Origin: Pseudomonas sp. B20(2017)
GTDB lineage: Bacteria > Pseudomonadota > Gammaproteobacteria > Pseudomonadales > Pseudomonadaceae
DNA length: 64,000 nucleotides
Direction: 5' to 3'
Assembly: GCF_002113125.1 (NCBI RefSeq)
Contig: NZ_NEJP01000003.1
Location: 186,001-250,000 of the forward strand
Both the position numbers and the translations under genes were made by a program. Positions 11,664 through 21,900 of the stretch are shown one piece after another. The stretch's first letter is position 1; each line of letters begins with the position of its first letter. The notes under the pieces are model-generated. The model was not told the DNA's origin and did not search any database. It saw only the letters and a program-made list of their open reading frames with translations.

Positions 11664-12418
11664 AACCCGATCCGATCGTCGGCCAGGGCACAACCCTGCA
11701 CCAATGGCAGAACTCGCGACACCTGGCTGAACTGCACAGCATCGATATTCTCAGGCTGGTGCCGCCGGGCTCTCGGGCCGTGATCATCGCCCCACATCCG
11801 GACGACGAAGTGCTCGGCTGCGGCGGACTTCTGCAGTTGCTCGCTGCGGCAGGCCGGGCGCTGCAACTGATCTCCGTCACGGACGGCAGCGCCAGTCACC
11901 CCGGCTCTGATCGCTGGCCAGTGGAGCGCCTGAGCGTGGTTCGTCCTCAGGAGTCCGCCGAAGCCCTGCGCCGGCTCGGGCTGCCGATGCACCGTTTGAA
12001 ATGGCTGCGCGGTGGGTTTCCGGATACCCAAGTGGCCGCACGCGAAGCCGAGTTGAGCGACTTCATCGCCCGTTATTTGCAGCCCGGCGATGTGCTGTTT
12101 ACCACGTGGTGCGAGGACGGTCACTGTGACCATGAAGCGGTGGGGCGGGCCAGTCTGGAGGCCGCGCGCCGTTCCGGCCTTGTCTGTCATGAACTGCCGG
12201 TCTGGACCTGGCACTGGGCAAGTCCGGAGGATGCCTGCGTGCCATGGCAGCGGGCGCGCAAGATCTCTCTGACACCGGCGCAGGTGGCCCGCAAACGCCA
12301 CGCCATACATGCCTTCGCCAGTCAGCTGGAAGGCGACCCGGACGCCGGCCTGCCGCCAGTATTGGCGCCTTTGGTGCTGGATCGGTTGCTGCAACCTTTC
12401 GAGGTGGTATTTCTATGA
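11651..12418 (+). CDS. PIG-L/LmbE-family N-deacetylase
   Basis: 255 residues. It belongs to the zinc-dependent PIG-L family, which removes acetyl groups from N-acetylglucosamine-type sugars. The metal motif APHPDDEVLGCGG (about 46-58) has the His and second Asp as zinc ligands and the first Asp as general base. The second motif, GHCDHEAVG (about 156), supplies the third zinc-ligand His. All expected catalytic residues are present. The start at 11651 overlaps the upstream dehydrogenase by 13 nt; ATG 11660 is an alternative, and neither has a strong Shine-Dalgarno. The stop overlaps the methyltransferase start (ATGA). A diverged paralogue lies at 13495. Confidence 0.85.
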   Translation: MDVMKPDPIVGQGTTLHQWQNSRHLAELHSIDILRLVPPGSRAVIIAPHPDDEVLGCGGLLQLLAAAGRALQLISVTDGSASHPGSDRWPVERLSVVRPQESAEALRRLGLPMHRLKWLRGGFPDTQVAAREAELSDFIARYLQPGDVLFTTWCEDGHCDHEAVGRASLEAARRSGLVCHELPVWTWHWASPEDACVPWQRARKISLTPAQVARKRHAIHAFASQLEGDPDAGLPPVLAPLVLDRLLQPFEVVFL

Positions 12419-13014
12419 GTGTCGAGGACCGCTATTTCGAAGGCCTGTTTGCCGGCAACGACGACCCCTGGGCCTTTCGCGAGCGCTGGTATGAACAGCG
12501 CAAACGCGCCATCACCCTCGCCGCTCTGCCCCGCCGGCATTATCGGGCGGTATATGAAGCGGGATGCGCCAACGGCGAGTTGAGCGCGGCACTTGCCGAG
12601 CGCTGCGACCGGCTGGTGTGCAGCGACACCGTCCGCAAAGCGGTCAATCTGGCACGCACCCGGCTGACTCTGTTCGAGCATGTCAAAGTGCATCAGGGCC
12701 GTTTGCCCGACGACTGGCCGCAAGAGCAGTTCGACCTGATCGTGCTCAGTGAAATCGGCTACTACCTGGACCCTGAAGACCTGACAGCGGTCATCCATCA
12801 TGCTCATCGCTCCCTGACTGCCAGCGGACAGCTATTGGCGTGTCATTGGCGCCCGTCGATCGAGGGTTGTCCGCTCAATGCCCGTCAGGTACACGATCTG
12901 ATTCACGAGCAACTGAAGCTGCCGCGCCTGGTGCTTCATCAGGAAGCGGATTTCATTCTCGAACTATGGAGCCGCGAACCCCGCTCTGTAGCGGCGCTGG
13001 AGGGATTGCGATGA
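12415..13014 (+). CDS. NodS-like SAM-dependent methyltransferase
   Basis: 199 residues. The N-terminus (DDPWAFRERWYEQRKRA) is the hallmark of the NodS-type family, and motif I (EAGCANGELS, about 48-57) binds S-adenosylmethionine. LIVLSEIGYYL marks motif IV. Rhizobial NodS N-methylates a deacetylated amino sugar. Coupling by ATGA to a PIG-L deacetylase therefore suggests methylation of the freed amine, which is inference. The start is ATG 12415; the longer open frame lies inside the PIG-L gene. The stop overlaps the ATG of the following broken glycosyltransferase. Confidence 0.85.
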   Translation: MSVEDRYFEGLFAGNDDPWAFRERWYEQRKRAITLAALPRRHYRAVYEAGCANGELSAALAERCDRLVCSDTVRKAVNLARTRLTLFEHVKVHQGRLPDDWPQEQFDLIVLSEIGYYLDPEDLTAVIHHAHRSLTASGQLLACHWRPSIEGCPLNARQVHDLIHEQLKLPRLVLHQEADFILELWSREPRSVAALEGLR

Positions 13015-13311
13015 GCCCGACTCGATCGATGAAGCCGCGCAAATCCGTTATCACCATCACTATCAGGCTCGCGAGGGTCACCGACACATTCACGGCGCCA
13101 ACCTCGGATCAGTGCCGAGGCCTATCGCCGGGCCGGAGGCTTCGAGCCGCTGGCCTGCGATGAGGATGTGCAACTGGTGCGTCGGCTGGAACGTTGCGGC
13201 GCACACGTTGCCTGGAGTCATCGACCGCAGGTGCATGCCAGTGCTCGGCTGGACAGTCGCGCACGGGGCGGTTTCGGCGACTATCTGCGACAGTTGGCAC
13301 AGACTGAATAA
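13011..13311 (+). pseudogene. Remnant of a family-2 glycosyltransferase (internal deletion plus frameshift)
   Basis: The expected start, ATGAGCCCG at 13011, overlaps the methyltransferase stop, but only about six codons follow in that frame. From 13025 a different frame reads like the inner part of a GT2 enzyme (DEAAQIRYHHYQAREGHRHI, then HGAN). At about 13107 it must shift by -1 to continue as ISAEAYRRAGGFEPLACDED and QLVRRLERCGAHVAWSHRP, ending at TAA 13309-13311. GANxG-xSAxAYRxAGGF is a typical GT2 acceptor-site stretch. The first half of the enzyme, including the nucleotide-binding DxD, is deleted. I infer a dead gene unless the sequence has errors; one miscalled base would fix the shift but not the missing N-terminus. 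Confidence 0.75.
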
Positions 13312-13494
13312 AAAAAAGCGGCTCAGATCGATCTGTCACGCGACGAATCACCGGTCTTGAGCAATACTCTGCATCGCGGCAATCCAGGGTTCGGAGCGCT
13401 GCATATTGCCAGCACACTGCCTTCAAGGGTCATGGGCGCAGCATCAACGACTGCGCGCAGGACGAAGGCCCGCCACAACAAGGACGTCGTACTC

Positions 13495-14256
13495 ATGAAA
13501 CCGTTATCCCTCAGCGAAAGCGGCTTGCCGGCGCAGATCTGGAACAGCGCCCCGCAAATCGACAACATCCCTGTCATCAATACCCGCAGCCTTGTCCCGG
13601 CAGGCGCGCGCGCGGTGGTCATCGCCCCCCATCCTGGGGACGAAGTGGTGACCTGCGGCGGTCTGCTGCAGTTGCTTTCCAGCCTCGGGCACCCCCTGCA
13701 ATTGCTCTCCATCACCGACGGCAGCGCCAGCCATCCGGGCTCGCGTCAATGGTCAGAGAAGCGCCTGAGCGTGTTCCGCCCACAGGAAAGTGTCGAAGCC
13801 TTGCGTCGTCTCGGTCTGCCCATGCATAGCCTGAAGTGGGTCCGTGGCGGTTTCACCGACAATGCCCTGCACGACCAGCAAACCCAGCTCACCGAATTCA
13901 TCGCCCGCTACCTGCGTCCCGGCGATGTTGTCTTCAGTACCTGGCGCAACGACGGCAGCGACGATCATGAAGTGGTTGGCCGGGCCAGTGCGATTGCGGC
14001 GCAACAGGTCGGTGCAACCTATCACGATGTGCCGGTCTGGGCCTGGCACTGGCCTGAACGCGATCAGGCGCAGATTCCGTGGCATCGTGCACGCAAGCTG
14101 CGTCTCGACACTTGGACCGTCGCGCGCAAGAGCCACGCCACTCATGCTTACGCCAGTCAACTCAATGGCGAACCGGCGATCGGCATAGCACCGCTACTGC
14201 CCAAGGCTATTCTGGAGCGTATGCGCCTGCCCTACGAAATCATCTTCGTCGATTGA
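13495..14256 (+). CDS. Second PIG-L-family protein, catalytic Asp replaced by Gly
   Basis: 253 residues, clearly paralogous along its whole length to the PIG-L protein at 11651 (shared SITDGSASHPGS, RPQESVEALRRLGLPMH, VARKSHATHAYASQL). The metal motif reads APHPGDEVVTCGG: the first Asp of HPDDE, the general base in MshB/LmbE enzymes, is Gly (codon GGG). The two zinc ligands in the motif remain. The second motif is SDDHEVVG, with the third ligand His kept but the preceding His of HxDH lost. Hydrolysis may be impaired or changed. The start is ATG 13495 with AGGA 10 nt upstream; the open frame extends to 13357 without a better start. About 180 nt separate it from the pseudogene. Confidence 0.8.
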   Translation: MKPLSLSESGLPAQIWNSAPQIDNIPVINTRSLVPAGARAVVIAPHPGDEVVTCGGLLQLLSSLGHPLQLLSITDGSASHPGSRQWSEKRLSVFRPQESVEALRRLGLPMHSLKWVRGGFTDNALHDQQTQLTEFIARYLRPGDVVFSTWRNDGSDDHEVVGRASAIAAQQVGATYHDVPVWAWHWPERDQAQIPWHRARKLRLDTWTVARKSHATHAYASQLNGEPAIGIAPLLPKAILERMRLPYEIIFVD

Positions 14257-14343
14257 TGGCGCAACGCGGGCAGTCACTCAAAGTGAACTGCCCCCGCGCG
14301 GATCAGTCGCATGAACAGGCAGTCATGATTCAGAGGAGTGAAC

Positions 14344-15141
14344 GTGTCCAGCGATCCCAAGCGTCACGTCGTCGACGCACAGCCCGCGAACCCGTCCGCC
14401 ATTCATCGCCTGCGGGTGCTGACGGTCAACACGCACAAAGGATTCACCGCGCTCAATCGACGTTTCATCCTTCCGGAACTGCGCGAAGCGGTGCGCAGCA
14501 CCTCGGCCGATCTGGTGTTTCTTCAGGAAGTGGTAGGCGAACACGAGCGGCATTCCAGTCGTTACAACGACTGGCCGCAAACCTCGCAGTACGAATTTCT
14601 CGCTGACAGCATGTGGAGCGATTTTGCCTACGGGCGCAATGCCGTCTATCCCGATGGCCATCACGGCAACGCTCTGTTGTCGAAATACCCGATTCGCGAG
14701 TACCGCAACCTCGACGTATCGATCACCGGGCCCGAACGCCGTGGCCTGTTGCACTGCGTGCTGGATGTGCCGGGACACGTCGAAGTCCATGCCATCTGCG
14801 TGCACCTGAGCCTGCTCGAAAGCCATCGGCAATTGCAGTTGCAGCTGCTCTGCCAGTTGCTCGAATCCCTGCCCGACCATGCACCGGTGATCATTGCCGG
14901 TGACTTCAACGACTGGCAATTGCAGGGCAACGCTGCCCTCGCCCGTCGCGATTACCTGCACGAAGCCTTTGAGCGCCATCATGGCCGGCCGGCCAAAACC
15001 TACCCTGCCCGCTTCCCGTTGCTGCGCCTGGATCGCATCTATCTGCGCAATGCCACCAGTCATGAGCCGCAGATACTGGGGAACAAGCCCTGGACCCATC
15101 TTTCCGATCACCTGCCGCTGGCGGTCGAGGTGCATTTGTAA
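14344..15141 (+). CDS. Endonuclease/exonuclease/phosphatase (EEP) family protein
   Basis: 265 residues. Metal-dependent EEP fold: TVNTHKGF (Asn near the N-terminus), VFLQEVVGEH with the metal-binding Glu, HHGNALLSKYPI, CVHLSL, IIAGDFNDW with the catalytic Asp/Asn, and the final LSDHLPLAVEV with the Asp-His pair. Relatives act on phosphodiesters in nucleic acids, sphingolipids or phosphoinositides, so the substrate cannot be named. In other pseudomonads a similar gene often stands next to a cardiolipin-synthase-like gene, which is absent here. GTG 14344 is chosen because AGAGGAG at 14332-14338 lies 5 nt before it; GTG 14338 overlaps that Shine-Dalgarno. Confidence 0.82.
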   Translation: MSSDPKRHVVDAQPANPSAIHRLRVLTVNTHKGFTALNRRFILPELREAVRSTSADLVFLQEVVGEHERHSSRYNDWPQTSQYEFLADSMWSDFAYGRNAVYPDGHHGNALLSKYPIREYRNLDVSITGPERRGLLHCVLDVPGHVEVHAICVHLSLLESHRQLQLQLLCQLLESLPDHAPVIIAGDFNDWQLQGNAALARRDYLHEAFERHHGRPAKTYPARFPLLRLDRIYLRNATSHEPQILGNKPWTHLSDHLPLAVEVHL

Positions 15142-15530
15142 GGCGATACTGACAGCTATTGCATCCCTGCAGCGCCACCCGACTTTGATCCCTGTACCTG
15201 CCAACAGACCGGTTGTCGGCTGCGAAACATCTCTGTTTCGCGGCTTTTCCAGCGTTTCCCCCTACAAACAAGAACTTAGATAATCGCGAAAAAACAGAAG
15301 CTTGAGCCATCCGTTTTGACCATACCACTCATCGTCCAATTTCTTGACGCAGTGGCACGCATCTTCTTAGCTCTACCTTACTACCCCCGGAAATACTACT
15401 CGGGGCGAGCCTCAGGTCACTCGTCAAAACGAGCGGCCACGGGTTCGCCACGCTCCATTCGGTCGCCCCTCATTCGGGGTAGGAGAGACGCCAAGGCGAG
15501 ATACCGCATGCGATAGCAAGGCAGACTGCC
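15142..15530. other. Gene-free stretch before the autotransporter gene
   Basis: 389 nt without a convincing gene. It holds a stem-loop at 15222-15241 (listed separately). Short inverted repeats follow nearer the autotransporter start (CCCCG/CGGGG around 15388-15405, CTCGT/ACGAG around 15420-15433, CCCC/GGGG around 15467-15480), suggesting a structured 5' leader. An open frame at 15316-15516 has no recognisable features. No clear promoter could be assigned. Confidence 0.5.
15222..15241 (+). terminator. Possible terminator after the EEP gene
   Basis: A perfect 8-bp stem GCGAAACA/TGTTTCGC with loop TCTC, followed by GGCTTTTCC, 80 nt after the EEP stop codon. The T-run is short, so intrinsic termination is only plausible. 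Confidence 0.4.
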
Positions 15531-16601
15531 ATGAGAACCTCACTCACCTCACAAGAGATCAAAATTACCTTTTGCACTGTTTCCAGCTCTATCTTGCTTT
15601 GTTCATCCATGGAGGCGCAGGCGGGTCCTGTGGCGGACGAGGCGACACCCTGGTATCGCCAGGACATTCCCGTCATGACCCTCCCTGCGACGGTCGTGAC
15701 CCCTGGGCCGCAACGCCTGAGCCTACAGCCGGACCTGCGCGGTACGCGCCTGATCACTGAAGACCTCGCCCCCTCGGCCTGGGATCAGCTTTACGGAGCG
15801 ACCTCACGTCAGGCACAGACCGACGTCCTCAGCCCCGGCTTCGCCATGCCCGGTACTGGCGACTTCAAGGGCCCCGCCGTGCTGACCCTGAAAAGCAGCA
15901 GCGGCCACACCCAGCAAATCGGCCTGATCGGCGGCGTCAGTCAGATTCAAGGCAACAGCAACGGCCTGATCACCAGTCGCGCCCTCGCCGACCCGACCAC
16001 CGACACCCTCAACCTGCAAGGCCAGAGCCTCGGCGCTTACTACAGCCTGATCGGCCCGCAGGGCTGGCACGTCGATCTGGCGGCCAGTGGCGGCCGGGTC
16101 AGCGGTTTCAGCCGTAACGAGCAAGGCGCACGCCTGGCCACCGAAGGCAGCGCGATGACGCTGTCGGTGGAAGGCGGATTCCCGATCGGACTCGGTGAAA
16201 ACTGGGTGGTTGAACCGCAAGCGCAGTTGATCAACCAGCGCATCACCCTGGACACACCCTATGCCGGCTCGGGCAATGCGTCTTCCAGCGACATTTCATC
16301 GTGGAGCGGTCGGGTCGGTGCGCGCTTGAAAGGTAGCTACGACCTGAACGGCCTGCCGGTCGAACCCTACGTGCGCACGAACTTGTGGCATACGGTGTAC
16401 ACCGGCAACACGGTGACGCTGGATCAGGTGGACAAGATCAGCAGCAGCCGCAAGTCATCCACGGTGGAACTGGGTCTGGGCCTGGTGGCCCGGGTGACGC
16501 CGGCGGTCAGCCTGTACGTCAGCGCCGACTACAGCAGCGATGTGGATGACAACGACCTGAACGGGTTGATTGGCAGCCTGGGGATCCGGATGCGGTGGTG
16601 A
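15531..16601 (+). CDS. Autotransporter beta-barrel protein with a very short passenger
   Basis: 356 residues. A signal-peptide-like N-terminus (ITFCTVSSSILLCSS, then MEAQAG) suggests Sec export. The C-terminal 250 or so residues alternate amphipathic strands in the manner of the autotransporter barrel: GWHVDLAASGGRVSGFS, NWVVEPQAQLINQRI, VGARLKGSYDLNGLPVEPYV, TVELGLGLVARVTPAVSLYV, ending LIGSLGIRMRW with a terminal aromatic residue. Only about 90 residues precede the barrel, far less than ordinary passengers, and no catalytic motif is visible. It could be a stand-alone outer-membrane barrel or a decayed autotransporter. It is convergent with glgB. Confidence 0.75.
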   Translation: MRTSLTSQEIKITFCTVSSSILLCSSMEAQAGPVADEATPWYRQDIPVMTLPATVVTPGPQRLSLQPDLRGTRLITEDLAPSAWDQLYGATSRQAQTDVLSPGFAMPGTGDFKGPAVLTLKSSSGHTQQIGLIGGVSQIQGNSNGLITSRALADPTTDTLNLQGQSLGAYYSLIGPQGWHVDLAASGGRVSGFSRNEQGARLATEGSAMTLSVEGGFPIGLGENWVVEPQAQLINQRITLDTPYAGSGNASSSDISSWSGRVGARLKGSYDLNGLPVEPYVRTNLWHTVYTGNTVTLDQVDKISSSRKSSTVELGLGLVARVTPAVSLYVSADYSSDVDDNDLNGLIGSLGIRMRW

Positions 16602-16616
16602 AGATTAGCCTCAGAT

Positions 16617-16647
16617 GATCGTTCCCACGCTCTGCGTGGGAACGATC
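16617..16647. repeat. Short palindrome, minimal unit of the long GATCGTTCCCACG repeat
   Basis: A perfect 13-bp stem GATCGTTCCCACG/CGTGGGAACGATC with loop CTCTG. The same arms bound the 102-128-bp elements at 22314, 32149, 51654 and 53041, but the inner part is missing here. It lies between two convergent genes, where it could act as a two-way terminator, although no T-run follows. Confidence 0.85.
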
Positions 16648-16687
16648 AGTAATCCGCGGGGGAGCGATCTCGCGTGGGGGCGTCCCG

Positions 16688-18928
16688 TTACTCGCTTGGA
16701 CCCTCGGGCTTAAGGATCAACACCGCCAGCGGCGGCAGGTTCAGTTCCAGCGACAACGCCTGCCCATGGCTGGCCACCTCTTCGGTGAACGCCCCGCCCC
16801 CGTTGCCATAATTGGAACCGGCATAGGTGTCGGCGTCACTGTTGAGCAATTCCTTCCAGCGCCCGGCAAACGGCACGCCCACGCGGTACGACTGACGCGG
16901 CACCGGAGTGAAGTTGGCCACCACCAGCACCGGCGTTCCGTCCTTGCTCCAGCGCAGCCACGCATAGACGCTGTTGATCGCATCGTCACCGATCAACCAC
17001 TGAAACCCTTGCGGCGCATCGTCCTGCTCGTGCAGCGCCGGTTCATCGCGGTAGAGCCGGTTGAGGTCGCCGACCAGTTTCTGTACGCCTTTGTGCTCCG
17101 AATATTGCAGCAAATACCAGTCGAGTTGCTGGTCATGATTCCATTCACGCCACTGGCCAAACTCGCAGCCCATGAACAGCAGCTTCTTGCCCGGATGGGT
17201 CCACATGAAACTCAGATAGGCGCGCAGGTTGGCGAATTTCTGCCAACGGTCGCCGGGCATCTTGTCGATCAGCGAATGCTTGCCGTGCACCACCTCGTCA
17301 TGGGAGATCGGCAGGATGAAACGCTCGGACCAGGCGTAAACCAGACCGAAACTCAACTCATTGTGGTGATGGGCGCGGTACACCGGATCCTGCTGGATGT
17401 AGTGCAGCGAATCGTGCATCCAGCCCATGTTCCATTTATAGGCAAAGCCGAGACCGCCCTGCTGGGTGCTCTGGCTGACGCCCGGCCACGCCGTGGATTC
17501 TTCGGCGATGACCAGCGCGCCCGGCGCTTCCAGCGCGACCACGTCGTTCAAGTGGCGAAGGAAATCGATGGCTTCCAGGTTCTCGCGACCGCCATGACGA
17601 TTCGGCACCCACTCGCCGGCCTTGCGCGAATAATCGCGATAGAGCATCGACGCCACCGCATCGACCCGCAGCCCGTCGACGTGGAAATGCTTCAACCAGT
17701 GCAGCGCCGAGGCCAGCATGTAGCCGTGCACTTCGGTACGGCCGAGGTTGTAGATCAGCGTATCCCAGTCCTGATGGAAGCCTTCCAGAGGGTTGCCGTA
17801 CTCGTACAACGCGGTGCCATCGAACTGCGCCAGACCATGGGTATCGGTCGGAAAATGCGCCGGCACCCAGTCGAGAATCACCCCGATATCGGCCTGATGG
17901 CAGGCGTTGATGAATGCCGCGAATTCATCCGGCGTGCCGTAACGCGCGCTCGGGGCGAACTGCGACAGCAACTGATAACCCCAGGAGCCGCCGAACGGAT
18001 GCTCCATGATCGGCATCAGTTCAATATGGGTGAACCCCAGTTCCTTGACATAGGGAATCAGCCGCTCGGCCAGCTCCGGCCAGGTGTACTGGCGGGCCAC
18101 TTCGCCCAGATCATCGAGTTCGCATTGCCAGGATCCGGCGTGCAATTCATAGATCGACAGCGGCGCATTGTGTTGCTGGCGCTCGCGACGGCCAGTCATC
18201 CAGTCCTGATCCTGCCAGTCGATCTGCAACGGCGAGGCGACTTTCGAGGCGGTGTCCGGCGGCAGACTGGTGGCCAGCGCCATCGGGTCGGCCTTGAGCG
18301 GCAGGATGCCGTGGGCACCGAGAATTTCGTACTTGTACAGCTCCCCCGCTTGCAGGCGCGGAATGAACAACTCCCACACGCCGGACGGATGCCGCAAGCG
18401 CATCGGGTGCCGGCGCCCGTCCCAGACGTTGAAGTCGCCGACCACCGATACCCGTCGGGCATTCGGCGCCCACACGGCAAAGCGCACGCCGTCGACGCCA
18501 TCGACGGTTTTCAGCTGCGCGCCGAGGCAGCTGCTGAGATCACGATGATTGCCTTCGGCGAACAAATACAAATCCATTTCACCGAGCAACTGACCAAAGC
18601 TGTAAGGATCTTCCGCGACCTGTTCACCACCCGCCCAGCGGGTGCGCAACAAGTACGGCCGCGCATCCTCGAAATGGCCGACAAACAGCCCCGGTGTTTC
18701 GGTAGCCTCCAGCGGGCCGCGCTCTTCGCCACTATGTTTATCGAGTACTGAAACGCTTAACGCGCCGGGCAGATACGCCCGGATGAACTGCCCGCCGGCA
18801 CCATCGCCGTGGGGGCCAAGAATGGAAAACGGGTCGTGATGTTCTGCGCGCACCAGGGCATCAATGTCCTTCGCCCTGGGCAACAATCGTTCGTTCACTT
18901 GACCCTGTTCCTTGTTCGAGAAACTCAT
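16688..18928 (-). CDS. glgB: 1,4-alpha-glucan branching enzyme GlgB
   Basis: GH13 enzyme that forms alpha-1,6 branches in glycogen or alpha-glucan. It has 746 residues, with two N-terminal CBM48-type domains (about 20-120 and 125-225) as in long-form GlgB. Catalytic signatures are [18 protein letters not shown] (nucleophile, about 417), [12 protein letters not shown] (acid/base, about 470) and [13 protein letters not shown] (about 540). The start is ATG at 18928 with GGAGAG 6 nt upstream, only 2 nt after the treS stop, so it is the last gene of glgE-treS-glgB. Confidence 0.96.
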   Translation of the reverse strand: MSFSNKEQGQVNERLLPRAKDIDALVRAEHHDPFSILGPHGDGAGGQFIRAYLPGALSVSVLDKHSGEERGPLEATETPGLFVGHFEDARPYLLRTRWAGGEQVAEDPYSFGQLLGEMDLYLFAEGNHRDLSSCLGAQLKTVDGVDGVRFAVWAPNARRVSVVGDFNVWDGRRHPMRLRHPSGVWELFIPRLQAGELYKYEILGAHGILPLKADPMALATSLPPDTASKVASPLQIDWQDQDWMTGRRERQQHNAPLSIYELHAGSWQCELDDLGEVARQYTWPELAERLIPYVKELGFTHIELMPIMEHPFGGSWGYQLLSQFAPSARYGTPDEFAAFINACHQADIGVILDWVPAHFPTDTHGLAQFDGTALYEYGNPLEGFHQDWDTLIYNLGRTEVHGYMLASALHWLKHFHVDGLRVDAVASMLYRDYSRKAGEWVPNRHGGRENLEAIDFLRHLNDVVALEAPGALVIAEESTAWPGVSQSTQQGGLGFAYKWNMGWMHDSLHYIQQDPVYRAHHHNELSFGLVYAWSERFILPISHDEVVHGKHSLIDKMPGDRWQKFANLRAYLSFMWTHPGKKLLFMGCEFGQWREWNHDQQLDWYLLQYSEHKGVQKLVGDLNRLYRDEPALHEQDDAPQGFQWLIGDDAINSVYAWLRWSKDGTPVLVVANFTPVPRQSYRVGVPFAGRWKELLNSDADTYAGSNYGNGGGAFTEEVASHGQALSLELNLPPLAVLILKPEGPSE

Positions 18929-18930
18929 GA

Positions 18931-21900
18931 CTACTCTCCACCAAGATCGGAAAAGGGTTTTAGCCCCGTCAATAACCCGTACAGACCGTGCAGCGGCACG
19001 GGCAGCCAGGTGGGGCGATTTTCGGCTTCATAGGCCACTTCGTAGGCCGCTTTCTCCAGACCGAACAACGCCAGTGCGGCGTCGGCACCTTCAGGATCCT
19101 GCCAGGCATGATCAAGATTAGCCGCCGCTTGGCGATATGCCTGGAGAAATGCTTCCCGGGCTTCACGCAGGTAACGCTCCGTGACCCGCCGACGCGCGGC
19201 TTCGGCCTCGGGACTGTTGTCGACGCTGTGCACATTCAGGGCCATGGCCGCGGCATAGTCGAAGGAGCGCAGCACACCACTGACGTCCTTGTACGGACTG
19301 TGCTTGCCTCGGCGCTCGGCCAGTGGCCGCGCCGGTTCGCCCTCGAAGTCGATCAGGTACGCGTCGCCCTTGATCACCAGCACTTGCCCCAAATGCAGAT
19401 CGCCGTGAACGCGGATCCGCAAACCGCCAGCCGATTGCCTAGCCAGTTCCTGCACGTGGGCAAGGATGGTTTTCTTGTTGTCGAGCAACCGAGCAACAAG
19501 CTTCTGATCCGCCGCGTCGAGTTCACCCTGATGCTGCTTGAGCAGCTTCAGCGCATGCTCGACCTGCGCCGCGACATCCTTGCCATTCGCCTGCGCATCC
19601 TTGGCCGAACTGACTTGCGGCGCGAAGTCCTGGTTGTCGCTCGGCGCTGCCAATACCTGATGCATTTCCCCCAGACGCTGGCCGAGCATACCGGCGAAGT
19701 CTTTCAGCTCACCCAGGGCGTTGTAGTGCTGCGCCTGTTCGGACACAGCGTCCGCCAACTCGTCGCGCAGCGCCCGTTCGAGGTTGTTCTGCGTCCACTC
19801 CCAGGCATCGCCCTGATTGCTCAAGTAGCCCTGCGCAATCATCAGCAGGTTGTCTTCACCATCGGCGCCGCGGCGAATCACCGAACCGAGCAGCGGGGAG
19901 ATATTGGCAAATCCGGCATCGGTCAGGTAAGCGCTCATCTCCAGTTCCGGGTGTACGCCGGACGCGACTTTGCGGATCAGCTTGAGCACCAGACTGTTGC
20001 CGATCACCACCGAACTGTTGGATTGCTCGGCGGACAGATAGCGCACTTCCGATTCGGCCCCGAGGCCGAGTTTTTCCAGTTGCGGCGTTGCTTCGAAACG
20101 GATCTCGCCCTCACTGGATTCCAGCACCGTACCGCTCTGCATCCCTTGCAGCACCGCGCGAATAAACGCTTCAAGACTGAACGCATCGGTAATCAACCCG
20201 ACCTGACGCACCCGGCGTACCCGCGCCAAAGCCAGTTGCTGCGGCAATGCCGGCCCGACCTGATCTTCGGCAATAAAGCCGAACGGCAATTGATAACGGC
20301 TGGTCTGCCCGCCGCTCTGCACTTCGATTTCGCTGAGCAACACCGGATGCTGTGCGTCGCCGAAGCGCACGCCATAGGCCAGTTTCACTTGTTCGATGAC
20401 AGCGTCCTTGCCGGCGAACCAGCGGCGGTTCTGCAGCCAGTTCGGCAGGATCGCCTGTTCGAGGGTAGCGCGGGACGGTGCTTCGAGCAGTTCCTCCATG
20501 CGTTTTTTCAGCACCAGCGTGGTGAAGTCCGGCAGGCTCTGCGCCGGTTCCACGTGCCAGCTAGGCATCTGGTTTTCCGCCGCCAGGCCGAACCAGTAGA
20601 AACCGTAAGGCGCCAGGGTCAGGAGGAAATTCAGCTGACCGATGGGCGGGAACGCGTTACCGCCGAGCATCTCCACCGGCACCATGCCGACGTAGGCCGA
20701 CAGGTCGAGCTCCACGGCTTGCGCGCTGCGCGACACATTGGCCACGCACAGGATGATTTCATGCTTGCCGTCCGGACCGGTGTATTCGCGGGTGTAGGCC
20801 AGCACGCGACGGTTGGCCGGCGAGAGCATCTTCAAGGTGCCACGACCGAACGCCTTGGATTGCTTGCGCACCGCCAGCAAACGTCGCGTCCAGTTCAACA
20901 GCGAATGCGGATCACCGGACTGGGTCTCGACATTCACCGATTGAAAGCCGTACTGCGGGTCCATGATCGGCGGCAGCACCAGACTGGCCGGATCGGCGCG
21001 GGAAAATCCGCCGTTGCGGTCGATCGACCATTGCATCGGGGTGCGCACGCCGTCGCGGTCGCCCAGATAGATATTGTCGCCCATGCCGATTTCATCGCCG
21101 TAATAAAGGGTCGGCGTGCCGGGCATCGACAACAGCAGACTGTTAAGCAACTCGATGCGGCGGCGGTCGCGTTCCATCAATGGCGCCAGTCGCCGGCGAA
21201 TGCCGAGGTTGATCCGCGCGCGACGGTCGGCGGCGTAGTAGTTCCACAGGTAGTCGCGCTCCTTGTCGGTGACCATTTCCAGCGTCAGCTCATCGTGGTT
21301 GCGCAGGAAGATCGCCCATTGGCAATTGGCCGGGATCTCCGGGGTCTGGCGCAGGATGTCGGTGATCGGGAAGCGATCTTCCTGGGCCAGCGCCATGTAC
21401 ATGCGCGGCATCAGCGGGAAGTGGAACGCCATGTGGCATTCGTCGCCATTCACGCCCTCGGCGTCGGTATCGCCGAAATACAGCTGGGTGTCTTCCGGCC
21501 ATTGGTTGGCCTCGGCCAGCAGCATTCGATCCGGGTAGTTGGCGTCGATCTCGGCGCGGATCTGCTTGAGGACATCGTGGGTTTCCGGCAGGTTTTCGTT
21601 GTTGGTGCCGTCGCGCTCGATCAGGTATGGAATCGCGTCCAGGCGCAAGCCGTCGATGCCCATGTCCAGCCAGTAGCGCATCACCGAGAGCACGGCTTTC
21701 ATGACTTGCGGGTTGTCGAAATTGAGGTCCGGCTGGTGCGAATAGAAGCGGTGCCAGAAGTACTGGCCGGCTACCGGGTCCCAGGTCCAGTTGGACTTTT
21801 CGGTGTCGAGGAAAATGATCCGGGTGCCGTCGTATTTCTGGTCGTCATCCGACCACACGTAGAAGTCCCGCGCCGCCGAACCGGGCTTGGCCTTGCGCGC

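Noticed and set aside
12840..13163. A 107-codon frame across the end of the methyltransferase gene
   Set aside because: It has no domain features, whereas the other two frames in 13025-13311 read as glycosyltransferase sequence, so it is better explained as part of the pseudogene region.
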